DNA of 64,000 nucleotides from JADKIH01 sp031427625 (lineage in GTDB: Bacteria; Bacteroidota; Bacteroidia; AKYH767-A; 2013-40CM-41-45): NCBI GenBank assembly GCA_031427625.1, contig JANPNV010000012.1, forward strand, positions 17,912 to 81,911, given 5' to 3'. Below are positions 1-7,702 of the stretch, piece after piece. Numbering within the stretch: position 1 is the first letter of the stretch; the number at the start of each line of letters is the position of its first letter. The position numbers and the translations under genes were made by a program. The notes under the pieces were generated by a model that had not been told where the DNA came from, ran no database searches, and saw only the letters and a program-made list of their open reading frames with translations.

Positions 1-1203
1 TTAATTCTTGAACACCGTTATTCCAGGATTCCCGTATTTGAAGGAACATTCGACAAGGTTGTTGGTGTGCTCTTCCTAAAGGATCTACTTCCATACCTCA
101 ATAAAAAAAATAATCCGGATTTTGAATGGCTGAAACTTATCAGGCCAGCCTACTTTGTTCCGGAAAGTAAAAAGATCAATGATCTGCTCCATGAATTTCA
201 GGAAACAAAAAATCATCTTGCGATTGTCGTAGATGAATATGGCGGAACGTCAGGAATAGTAACTCTCGAAGATGTTCTTGAAGAAATTGTTGGAGAGATT
301 AACGATGAATTCGATGAGGAAGAACTGGTTTATTCAAAACTCGACGATAAAAATTTCGTATTCGAAGGAAAGACAAATCTTCATGATATTTCAAGAGTAA
401 TGGAGATTGACCGTAAACTATTTGAATCGGAGAATGATAATATTGATACGCTGGCCGGACTTATTCTTTCTATTAAAGGAGGAATACCTCAGCGAAATGA
501 AATTATTAAATTCAACGATATTAAATTTACTATTGAATCATCGGACAGAAAGAGAATTAAACGAGTTAAAATTACACTTCCCGAAAATAAATCATTTGAC
601 GATACAGCTGAGGGAGGATTTACAGGCATGTCTTCACTGATGATATTACTGTTTTTGTTTTTTTTTGCATCATTGACAGGTTGTGATGAAGATTACATTC
701 CAAAACAACGTGCATATTTCAGGATAACTTTACCTGAAAAAAAATATCATAAATATGATGTCGCCGGTTGCCCCTTTTATTTTGATATTCCCGATTACTC
801 CAAAGTAAATCCTGATACCGACAGAAACGCAGAACCTTGCTGGTATAATATCGAGTTCCCTATGTTTAAAGGAACTCTTTACTTAAGCTACAAGCCAGTC
901 CATGGTAACCTAAAAAAATATATTGAAGACAGTAGAACGCTTTCAATGAAACATATTTCCCGTGCATCAGGCATGCATGAAGAAGAAATTTATAATCAGG
1001 AAAAGAAAGTATATGGAGTTTATTATGATGTGAAAGGGAATGCTGCTTCTTCGGTACAATTTTATCTGACTGACAGCACATCGCATTTTTTAAGGGGAGC
1101 ACTGTATTTTTATGCTCCTCCTAATCCTGATTCACTGGCTCCCGTATTAAGCTTTGTGAAAGAAGACGTAAAATATTTTTTAGGAACTTTTTCCTGGAAG
1201 TAA
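1..1203 (+). CDS. GldE (C-terminal part) fused in frame to GldD lipoprotein; 5' end outside window
   Basis: The reading frame is open from base 1, so the gene begins before the window. The first ~205 residues are the end of a CNNM/HlyC-CorC type protein: the end of a CBS domain, a second CBS domain with VVDEYGGTSGIVT, then a CorC-type domain ending near KRIKRVKITLP. This matches GldE, a gliding-motility membrane protein. Without any stop it runs into a hydrophobic stretch with lipobox SLTGC (around codon 220), followed by a GldD-type domain with KQRAYFRITLPEKKY and a C-terminal FLGTFSWK. gldE and gldD are usually adjacent but separate genes; GldD is an essential gliding/T9SS lipoprotein. A ribosome-binding-like AGGGAGG precedes an in-frame ATG at 628, so GldD may also be made separately. 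The gene ends convergently with the heme A synthase gene. Confidence 0.85.
   Translation, partial: LILEHRYSRIPVFEGTFDKVVGVLFLKDLLPYLNKKNNPDFEWLKLIRPAYFVPESKKINDLLHEFQETKNHLAIVVDEYGGTSGIVTLEDVLEEIVGEINDEFDEEELVYSKLDDKNFVFEGKTNLHDISRVMEIDRKLFESENDNIDTLAGLILSIKGGIPQRNEIIKFNDIKFTIESSDRKRIKRVKITLPENKSFDDTAEGGFTGMSSLMILLFLFFFASLTGCDEDYIPKQRAYFRITLPEKKYHKYDVAGCPFYFDIPDYSKVNPDTDRNAEPCWYNIEFPMFKGTLYLSYKPVHGNLKKYIEDSRTLSMKHISRASGMHEEEIYNQEKKVYGVYYDVKGNAASSVQFYLTDSTSHFLRGALYFYAPPNPDSLAPVLSFVKEDVKYFLGTFSWK
611..617 (+). promoter_or_regulatory. Internal ribosome binding site for GldD
   Basis: AGGGAGG lies 10 bases before the in-frame ATG at 628. That ATG begins a typical lipoprotein signal (short N-region, Leu/Phe-rich core, SLTGC lipobox). 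Purine-rich sites this strong are uncommon in this window, so it probably marks an independent GldD start inside the fused frame. Confidence 0.45.
628..1203 (+). other. gldD: GldD lipoprotein module (possible independent product)
   Basis: If translation starts at ATG 628, the product is a 191-residue lipoprotein: signal peptide of about 18 residues, lipobox SLTGC, then a periplasmic GldD domain. This is the usual GldD length and form. It is given separately because the upstream frame has no stop codon, and either the fusion or the short form (or both) could be the real product. GldD works with GldB, GldH and the T9SS motor proteins in gliding bacteria and is often kept in non-gliding T9SS carriers. 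Confidence 0.6.
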
Positions 1204-1259
1204 GGAGTAAATAAAACTTATCGTTAGTTTTTTTTGCAGATAATTTTCCGGGAATAATT

Positions 1260-2261
1260 TCAGCTTATGAATATCAGATAAACACAGGAGCTAAACAGCA
1301 TGAAGGCACTACCTTGATGCAGGAGAGCCAAAGTGATATCAACGCCTGTAAGAAGCGTAAATACACCTAACAAAAATTGAATCCCCAAGGCAATTGAAAA
1401 AAACTTAATTCCTCTTTTCTGCTTTTCATTTAATTGAAAATACTTCCACTTGAACCAAATGAAGAAAGTGAAGAGTACAATAATCGCTGCCAGCATTCTG
1501 TGAATAAATTGAATCATCACGGGATTATCGAAAAAATTAATCCAGTCCGGATCCAGATAGAATAATCCTTCAGGAATTAAATTCCCATTCATCAATGGAT
1601 ATGTATTATACATTTTACCGGCATGCAGCCCTGCAACAAAAGCACCGTAAATAATCTGAAGTGTAACAAGAAAAAATAATGTGATTGCATACCCAGAAAA
1701 CCTGCCCGCTGATTGCGGCTTCTTAGTAAGCAATTCCAATGCAAAATAAAACGTGAAACCGAAGGTGATGAAAGCAGTTAATAAGTGAATGGCTAAACGA
1801 ATATGACTTACACTTGTTCGTTCGGTCAATCCGCTTTTCACCATCAACCAACCAACAACTCCTTGAAGTGCCCCGAGAAAAAACAGAAATAAAGCTTTGC
1901 GTATCGTTTTATTATCGAACATTCCTCTAAAATAAAACCAGAGAAATGGAATAACGAATACGAGACCGATAATCCTTCCAAGCAGACGATGAGCATATTC
2001 CCACCAGAAAATTGATTTAAATTCTACGAGAGTAAAATGAGAATTGATTTTTTCGAACTGTGGTATTTGACGATACAAAGAAAAAGCATCTTCCCATTCC
2101 TTATCATTCATAGGAGGAATAGCGCCCATAATGGGCTTCCATTCAGTTATCGAAAGCCCTGATCCGGTTAAGCGGGTAATTCCACCGATAATTACCATGC
2201 AGAAGATCAGAAAACATCCGCTAAGTAACCATATTGAAATCACTCTCTTTGGGGAATTCAT
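1260..2261 (-). CDS. ctaA: Heme A synthase, COX15/CtaA family
   Basis: This is an integral membrane protein of 333 residues with about eight transmembrane helices. It converts heme O to heme A for aa3-type cytochrome oxidase. The four conserved heme-ligand histidines of the family are visible in EYAHRLLGR, HIRLAIH, IQFIHRM and ALLHQGSA, and the N-terminal loop GGITRLTGSGLSITEW is characteristic of the COX15-like branch. Length is normal. It is the last gene of a minus-strand run after the outer-membrane protein gene (51-base gap) and faces gldD. Its presence implies aerobic respiration. Confidence 0.93.
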   Translation of the reverse strand: MNSPKRVISIWLLSGCFLIFCMVIIGGITRLTGSGLSITEWKPIMGAIPPMNDKEWEDAFSLYRQIPQFEKINSHFTLVEFKSIFWWEYAHRLLGRIIGLVFVIPFLWFYFRGMFDNKTIRKALFLFFLGALQGVVGWLMVKSGLTERTSVSHIRLAIHLLTAFITFGFTFYFALELLTKKPQSAGRFSGYAITLFFLVTLQIIYGAFVAGLHAGKMYNTYPLMNGNLIPEGLFYLDPDWINFFDNPVMIQFIHRMLAAIIVLFTFFIWFKWKYFQLNEKQKRGIKFFSIALGIQFLLGVFTLLTGVDITLALLHQGSAFMLFSSCVYLIFIS

Positions 2262-2312
2262 CTTATTGATTAGCTGATATTGCCTGATAAAATTTCGATA
2301 CGTCTGATAAAA

Positions 2313-3809
2313 TTAATCGTATTTTGGTTTTACAAACCAACGGTCGTTAATAGTAAAGCCAAAAGTAAATTTTAAATATTTTTCGAGAATCAAATTATTC
2401 TCAGTTGTACCTCGTTTTCCTGCTTCGAAGGTAAAATGCAGAATAGTTCCAGCTTTTCTTACCGGTAAACCAAAACCTGCAGAAATTCCGATGTCATTGA
2501 TATTTTTCCCGTTGAGCTTCAGATATGTCTGTTCATAGTGAAAACCTAAACGATATTGCATTGTTTTCCAATAGCTTTTTATTGCCCTGTCGTTTGGGGT
2601 AAACTGAACACCAGCATTTATTTTCCAGCTGTCGACAAGAGAGTCGGTTGAATTTAAAAATAAGAAATCACTCCACTGCTGGAAAGAATAGTCTCCGCAT
2701 AAAACCCAGTTATTCCCTTTAGTCAGGGAGAAACCAAGTCCGGCACTTAATGGCAAACGAACATTTCCGCTTTGACCTTCGATGTTAACAATTGTGTCTC
2801 TTTGCAAAACACCTTGTTCAGGATTTGCATAACTGAAATAACGAAATGAATGTGCGAGATAAGAACTTCTTGCACGGAGATTTGCTGCCGGTGATGCGAC
2901 CAAACCTAAAACAAGATTCCAGTCGCTTTTCGCTCTGCGATTCACGACATTATTCTTCATCGTTTTTGCAGCCGAAATTTCTGAGGCAAGCAAATTCTTA
3001 CGAACATATATTTCAGAACTCGAATCACCTGAACTTATTCCGATAAGTTTCGAAAGTGAATCATTGAGAAGTTCTATCTTTTTTTCAAGATTAATAATTG
3101 AGTCACTTTTCCCAACAGGAAGGCTGTCGATTTTGTATTGAAGACCCGCTTTAAAATGAAACCAACCAATGGAAGTACTAGAATTTATTTCTGTATTATA
3201 ATAATATGGACTTGTATAAGAAACAGTTCTGTCATTATTTATTACTCCAAAAAGATATTCTGTATTTAACCCCAGAGATAAATTTTTCGATGCTTTAAAA
3301 CCCGTTCCTATATGAAAATTGTTTAGTCCTCCGGAACCATTATACGTCCTTATCTCATCTTCAGCGAATGCGGAATATCTCTTTTCAGTAATTGAATATC
3401 CCGTATTACTGTATGGAAGTAATCCAAACCCCAATGACCACTTTTGAGCTTTTATTGGAAAAGCAAAATCAAAATACGAGAACGATGAAGTATGCGTGCG
3501 ATGTTCTTTGCTCAGACTCTTAAACTCATATTGTTTAAAATCGAGGCCGGCCTCGTAGGTTGTAAACCACAATGAAGAATAGGAAGCAGGGTTTCCGTAA
3601 TTAATAAATCCGGGTTGATTTAGGCCTATTTCAGTTCCTCCTAGTGAAAGATTACGGGCAAAACCACCGGTGTTTAAATCTCCGATTCCAAATCTGGAAT
3701 AAGGAGAGCTTGTGGCATTCTGCGCAAGAAGAATCTGAGTCGAATGGGAAAATATCAGGATTAATAAGAAGGAAAAGAAGAGTGATGGTCTGTGATGGAT
3801 GTATTTCAT
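2313..3809 (-). CDS. Outer-membrane beta-barrel protein of unknown function
   Basis: The 498-residue protein has a signal peptide (hydrophobic core FFSFLLILIFSHS, cleavage after ILLAQ) and a mature start containing SSPYSRFGIGDL, a recurrent N-terminus in a Bacteroidota outer-membrane family. The rest alternates aromatic and polar residues in barrel-like strands and ends in a strand with WFVKPKYD. A charged segment near residues 235-290 could be a long loop or coiled coil. It lies 39 bases after coaX and is probably cotranscribed with it; a gene of this family next to coaX is common in the phylum. The general fold resembles FadL-type transport barrels, but no substrate can be inferred. Confidence 0.75.
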   Translation of the reverse strand: MKYIHHRPSLFFSFLLILIFSHSTQILLAQNATSSPYSRFGIGDLNTGGFARNLSLGGTEIGLNQPGFINYGNPASYSSLWFTTYEAGLDFKQYEFKSLSKEHRTHTSSFSYFDFAFPIKAQKWSLGFGLLPYSNTGYSITEKRYSAFAEDEIRTYNGSGGLNNFHIGTGFKASKNLSLGLNTEYLFGVINNDRTVSYTSPYYYNTEINSSTSIGWFHFKAGLQYKIDSLPVGKSDSIINLEKKIELLNDSLSKLIGISSGDSSSEIYVRKNLLASEISAAKTMKNNVVNRRAKSDWNLVLGLVASPAANLRARSSYLAHSFRYFSYANPEQGVLQRDTIVNIEGQSGNVRLPLSAGLGFSLTKGNNWVLCGDYSFQQWSDFLFLNSTDSLVDSWKINAGVQFTPNDRAIKSYWKTMQYRLGFHYEQTYLKLNGKNINDIGISAGFGLPVRKAGTILHFTFEAGKRGTTENNLILEKYLKFTFGFTINDRWFVKPKYD

Positions 3810-3848
3810 TCCTGATTATTAAAGTGGATAAACGGCAATAACCGGTTG

Positions 3849-4586
3849 TTATTTTTTCGGTTTTTTACCCGCATTAAACTTGATAATTTGGTTTAAACCG
3901 ATGTTTACCAGATCTGCGGCCGCAAAGATGCTCAAATTAAGTTCTTCTTCAAAATGATGGGCATCCCCCCCCGTAAGAATCACTTTTACTAATGGATACT
4001 TCATATTGTACCTGGTTATGAATCCTTTTATCTCTTCTATCATTCCGATCATAACACCAGTCTGAATTGCACTTTCAGTAGTAATACCTGTCATCACTTT
4101 CACATTCATCTCCTTCACCAATGGTAATCGGCCGGTGAACTTATGCAATGCCTTAAACCTCATTTCCATTCCTGGTGAAATGCTTCCACCGATGTATTCA
4201 TTATCCGAATTAATGAAATCATACTTTACACATGTTCCGGCATCAATTACGAGTACATTCTTTCCCGGATATAAAAATGCGGCGGCCACAGCATTTGCAA
4301 GTCTGTCATTACCCAATGTTTCAGGAGTCTTATAAAGATTTTTAACAGGCAATGGCACTGATGATGAAAGTGTTCTGAAATTCGGGATTTTCATCAGAGC
4401 CTTATCAATGGCTTTATTTACTTTAATCACTGATGAAACCATTCCACCTGTAATATTAAAATTTTTCCTCAACCTGTTGATCTGTAACGGTGTCAATCGT
4501 TTATAGACCTTTCTGAAGACAGGATTTGTATCATCAAAAACTATTACTTTAACGAGGCTGTTACCGATATCTATAGTTAGATTCAT
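3849..4586 (-). CDS. coaX: Type III pantothenate kinase
   Basis: The 245-residue protein catalyses the first step of coenzyme A synthesis, ATP-dependent phosphorylation of pantothenate. The ASKHA-fold signatures are present: N-terminal TIDIGNSLVKV (phosphate loop), GNDRLANAVAA, DAGTCVKYDF (second phosphate motif), GGSISPGMEMR and LTGGDA near the C-terminus. Length is typical for CoaX. It is first in a minus-strand group and diverges from the tRNA-Phe gene, with about 100 bases between for both promoters. Confidence 0.93.
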   Translation of the reverse strand: MNLTIDIGNSLVKVIVFDDTNPVFRKVYKRLTPLQINRLRKNFNITGGMVSSVIKVNKAIDKALMKIPNFRTLSSSVPLPVKNLYKTPETLGNDRLANAVAAAFLYPGKNVLVIDAGTCVKYDFINSDNEYIGGSISPGMEMRFKALHKFTGRLPLVKEMNVKVMTGITTESAIQTGVMIGMIEEIKGFITRYNMKYPLVKVILTGGDAHHFEEELNLSIFAAADLVNIGLNQIIKFNAGKKPKK

Positions 4587-4649
4587 AATGTTCTTAGAGA
4601 ATGCAATTTATTTTTTATCGATATACTTACTACATGACATCAAATATAT

Positions 4650-4679
4650 TTTGGAGGACATGATTTTTTCCTACTTTTG
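4650..4679 (+). promoter_or_regulatory. Bacteroidota-type promoter of tRNA-Phe
   Basis: A TTTG at 4650-4653 is followed after 18 bases by TACTTTTG at 4672-4679, an exact match to the Bacteroidota -7 consensus TAnnTTTG. The tRNA 5' end lies 10 bases further on, the right distance for a short leader. The best promoter match found in the window. Confidence 0.6.
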
Positions 4680-4689
4680 CCGGCCATAT

Positions 4690-4762
4690 GGTGATGTAGC
4701 TCAGTTGGTAGAGCAAAGGACTGAAAATCCTTGTGTCGGTGGTTCGATTCCACTCATCACCA
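4690..4762 (+). tRNA. tRNA-Phe (GAA)
   Basis: A 73-base cloverleaf can be drawn by hand: acceptor stem GGTGATG/CATCACC fully paired, D stem GCTC/GAGC, anticodon stem AAGGA/TCCTT with loop CTGAAAA (anticodon GAA at 4723-4725), T stem GGTGG/CCACT with one G-T pair and TTCGATT loop, discriminator A. The terminal CCA is not encoded beyond the discriminator. A response-regulator gene starts 22 bases downstream. Confidence 0.97.
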
Positions 4763-4784
4763 CTTCTCTTTTATCTAAGTCATC

Positions 4785-5195
4785 ATGAAAACCGAAGACA
4801 AGTCTTATAAGTTTGATCGTGTCCTTCTCATAGACGACAACGATATTGATAATTTTATCAATGAGCGTATGATTACTACCAACCAATTTTCAAAGGAGGT
4901 AGTTGTAAAAAACTCAGGTGAAAATGCATTGAAGTATCTCCATGATAATGCAACTGAGATGGATGTCCTTCCGCAGGTTATTTTTCTCGACTTAAACATG
5001 CCAATTATGGATGGTTTTGCTTTTCTGGTTGAATTTGAGAAATTACCTGAGAATATCAGGAATGGCTGCAAGGTAATTGTTCTTTCTTCAAGCATTAGTC
5101 CTGAAGACATAAACAGGGCCTCTACTAATCCTTATGTAGTGAAGTATGTGAACAAGCCGCTTAATGAGCGTGTTCTCGATGCAATAAATTTCTAG
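4785..5195 (+). CDS. Single-domain response regulator (CheY-like receiver)
   Basis: The 136-residue protein is a lone receiver domain with no output domain. The acidic pocket D17-D18, the phospho-acceptor D69 in VIFLDLNMP, the conserved switch serine in VIVLSSS (about residue 101) and lysine K124 in VNKPL are all present. Such stand-alone receivers act by binding a partner or as phosphorelay intermediates. No kinase is adjacent; the nearest is the orphan histidine kinase at 14011. It follows tRNA-Phe by 22 bases and may be read from the same promoter. A terminator-like hairpin follows at 5289. Confidence 0.92.
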   Translation: MKTEDKSYKFDRVLLIDDNDIDNFINERMITTNQFSKEVVVKNSGENALKYLHDNATEMDVLPQVIFLDLNMPIMDGFAFLVEFEKLPENIRNGCKVIVLSSSISPEDINRASTNPYVVKYVNKPLNERVLDAINF

Positions 5196-5288
5196 TACTT
5201 CGATCATTATCTTCTGGCAATAGCCATTGGATTTTTATCAATTAGTAGAATTAGGCATGTAGTTTCCTTTGTTGAACTTCCGTAAAGC

Positions 5289-5318
5289 AAAAAAGCCGTC
5301 CTCTTCGGACAGCTTTTT
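5289..5318. terminator. Bidirectional rho-independent terminator
   Basis: Hairpin with arms AAAAAAGC-GTCC and GGAC-GCTTTTT (one internal C/A mismatch) and loop TCTTC. It has A-runs on one side and T-runs on the other, so it can end the plus-strand response-regulator gene and the minus-strand gene that stops at 5340. Confidence 0.75.
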
Positions 5319-5339
5319 AATAATCTTTATATCAGGAGT

Positions 5340-6794
5340 CTATTCCTTAATTGGATTTGCCATTTTACGAATCATTGCATCATCCATTTTTACAAACCAG
5401 AGAATAGGTTGGTTTCCGGTGTTGGCGTTTTTAAAATTTTCGTAAATCTCTGTAAGTCGTTTTACTTTTTTGCGGAATTCTTCCGGCTTAATCGCAGCCT
5501 TTAACAACTTGATGAATATTGTTGCTGAGATAAACATCTCTTCGTTTTCTGTGATCTGGCGTTTTACACTTTGAAGTAACTGGCTGCAAAGCCCATCTTC
5601 ACCCATGAAACAATACTGCATGGCTTGAAAGAGTTTGTATTCTACATCGGTGAAAAGATATTTCTTCATCGATAGTTCGTTCCGAAGATTGTTCATGATT
5701 CTTGCGGCACCGGAATTATCTCCTTCGTAAAATTTACCAAGTGCAATGAATCGTCGGAAAGCAATACAAGGATATGGTTCGTTGATGTCTGTTTCAAAAT
5801 TAACTTCCAGTTCAGCATTGATGTCTGTAAGCTCCTGAACATTACCATTACTCAGGAAACGCTCAATTTTAGATTGCAGAAACTGCGTCACATAGAAACT
5901 AAAGACTGGCTTGAAAGCAATTTCAGGAACATTTTTATTGATGATCTTATAATAATGATCCGCTCTGACAGCATTACCGGTACGCTGATAATATTCGAAG
6001 TATAAATAATCAACCAGAAATTTAATGCTCTGATAAAAAGTATCGAGTTCATATTTCTCAAAATTCTTGTTGATCTGCTGGAGAATTGAGTCGATCTCCA
6101 TTTCGAGAGACCTGAGATTTTCCTGTCTTGTAAATATGCACAGGTAATACATTCTGACGATGTTGTACATAACGAACAAACGGTGTCCCTGATACAATTC
6201 AGAAATGTTTGTCAGCTCGCGAAGACATGCCTTTACATGATCTCTGTCTCTTTCATCTTTTGTAAGAAGATAGTTTCCCGTTCTCTTTACGAAATCATAA
6301 AAAAGATCCTCTGCCTTTACAACAGCGAGTGAGTATGCTACGTGACGATTATATTCTTTTTCGTAATAATCATAATCACCATTATACATGCTTAACCGGG
6401 CGAGCGATTTATATACAACGATAAGCTCATTACTTAAATCGTATTCGATAAGTTGCTTTTCCAGATTTTTCAATGCACGGATTGCCACTTCTCTGTCATT
6501 GCCAAAAACCATTGCAGGTACCAGTGCTACTTTATCTTTCAGAGCGCTAATTGGGTTTTTAACATTCTGTGATAAATATTGAGCAATACGTTCGTTCAGT
6601 CTTGACTTAAGCGTATAATATGTACTGGGATTTACATTAAGCAATTCCATCATACGGGTTTCGTCGTAACTGTTATTTCGTGCTGCTTCGAGTACGAGAT
6701 AAGGTTTATTGTTTTTACGACCGGCTACAGCAGATAATAGATCCTGGTATTCGGATTCATTTAATTTTTTGATGGTTTTGTTGAGCGTTTCCAT
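5340..6794 (-). CDS. Unrecognised helical-repeat protein with HTH-like N-terminus
   Basis: I do not recognise this 484-residue family. It has no signal peptide or membrane segment and is predicted cytoplasmic. The first ~35 residues are basic and helical. Residues ~40-75 (around ETRMMELLNVNPSTYYTLK) resemble a helix-turn-helix. The remainder is a long run of amphipathic helices rich in Tyr, Phe and Leu, with TPR-like spacing (for example YEKEYNRHVAYSLA and YYQRTGNAVRADHYY). A DNA-binding head on a TPR-like sensor body would suit a regulator, but this is inference. It is transcribed alone, with a terminator downstream and a 305-base divergent spacer upstream. Confidence 0.7.
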   Translation of the reverse strand: METLNKTIKKLNESEYQDLLSAVAGRKNNKPYLVLEAARNNSYDETRMMELLNVNPSTYYTLKSRLNERIAQYLSQNVKNPISALKDKVALVPAMVFGNDREVAIRALKNLEKQLIEYDLSNELIVVYKSLARLSMYNGDYDYYEKEYNRHVAYSLAVVKAEDLFYDFVKRTGNYLLTKDERDRDHVKACLRELTNISELYQGHRLFVMYNIVRMYYLCIFTRQENLRSLEMEIDSILQQINKNFEKYELDTFYQSIKFLVDYLYFEYYQRTGNAVRADHYYKIINKNVPEIAFKPVFSFYVTQFLQSKIERFLSNGNVQELTDINAELEVNFETDINEPYPCIAFRRFIALGKFYEGDNSGAARIMNNLRNELSMKKYLFTDVEYKLFQAMQYCFMGEDGLCSQLLQSVKRQITENEEMFISATIFIKLLKAAIKPEEFRKKVKRLTEIYENFKNANTGNQPILWFVKMDDAMIRKMANPIKE

Positions 6795-7099
6795 TTTCCG
6801 TATCGGGAGTTAAGGATTTATGAAGGATTATAACGGCCATCTTTCGTTTTTGATTCATTCTGCATTTATTTATTTAATCGTTTTTCAAACACTTTTAAAA
6901 AACTTATTAAAATGACGAACATTTTTGAAAACCCTTAAATCAGATAAAGAATTCGCTATTCAGGACAATTCGCAACTCTTTATTCAAGTTAACCTGACAA
7001 GAACCTAATGAAACCTTACAGTTGTAAGATTCGGGCAATAATGTTCAAACCACACCTATGCAGTTGAGTATATATTGCTAAAGATCAAAACAGATAAAG
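6795..7099. other. Intergenic region between divergent genes
   Basis: An AT-rich 305-base spacer between the divergently transcribed genes at 5340-6794 and 7100-7630. It contains no gene or RNA that I can support. A dyad CTTACA-GT-TGTAAG lies at 7015-7028, about 70 bases before the start at 7100, and could be an operator. No full TTTG-N19-TAnnTTTG promoter was found. Confidence 0.5.
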
Positions 7100-7630
7100 A
7101 TGAAAACATTTATATCCAAATCAATCGAAGAAATGCAGGTTTCAGGAACATTGAATGAATTGAAGACAAAAAGTGCTTCAAAAAAGCTGTTCGTGTTTGC
7201 ACTCGAGCTTGTATTATTATATGTACTTGTATTTGCAGCAATGAGCGCATTAGCTCAGGAACCAGCTGTTGCTTATAAACAACCAGGCAAACTGGAGTTT
7301 GTAAAAGAGAGTATTGTATATAATACAGGAAAAATTTACATCAACTGGGTAGCCAAAGGAAATTCGAACGATTGTATTTATGTAATCGAGCGCTCAACGG
7401 ATGGTAATGAATATGAGCCTGTAGGTTTAAAAGAAGGAATCGGATCACTGCTCGAACTCTTATATAGCTGGGTAGACACAAAACCACTTTCAGGAAGTGT
7501 AAACTATAGAATTAAGCAAATTGATAATGAAGGTCTTCTTGTAGCACAAGCTGAACCAAAAAGTGTTGTTTCTCCGGAAAGTAGTCCGCTCTATCTAGAT
7601 AAAAGTACAAGAATGGTGCAGGTCAAATAA
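7100..7630 (+). CDS. Secreted or anchored FN3-like small protein without a sorting domain
   Basis: The 176-residue protein has an unusually long hydrophilic N-region (about 28 residues) before one hydrophobic segment (LFVFALELVLLYVLVFAAM) ending in SALAQ, a plausible signal-peptidase site. The exported part (~53-176) resembles the small FN3-like domain that usually sits just before T9SS C-terminal sorting domains in Bacteroidota: INWVAKGNSNDCIYVIERS, a DG-E-YEPVG turn, and VNYRIKQIDNEG. Here no sorting domain follows; the protein stops about 30 residues later. It lies 72 bases before the giant PKD gene on the same strand and may be cotranscribed with it. Function unknown. Confidence 0.7.
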   Translation: MKTFISKSIEEMQVSGTLNELKTKSASKKLFVFALELVLLYVLVFAAMSALAQEPAVAYKQPGKLEFVKESIVYNTGKIYINWVAKGNSNDCIYVIERSTDGNEYEPVGLKEGIGSLLELLYSWVDTKPLSGSVNYRIKQIDNEGLLVAQAEPKSVVSPESSPLYLDKSTRMVQVK

Positions 7631-7649
7631 CGATTCTGCATCACATCCT

Positions 7650-7670
7650 CTTGCCTGTTACGGAGGCAAG
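7650..7670 (+). other. Intercistronic hairpin
   Basis: A perfect 7-base inverted repeat CTTGCCT/AGGCAAG with a 7-base loop lies between the FN3-like gene and the PKD gene. There is no T-run after it, so it is more likely an RNA stability or pausing element than a terminator. Weak evidence. Confidence 0.3.
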
Positions 7671-7702
7671 GCCAAGGATTAATCGATATTAAATAAACCA
7701 TA

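Noticed and set aside
4588..4788. Open frame on the plus strand across the tRNA gene
   Set aside because: It contains the complete tRNA-Phe and its promoter, with no protein-like composition of its own.
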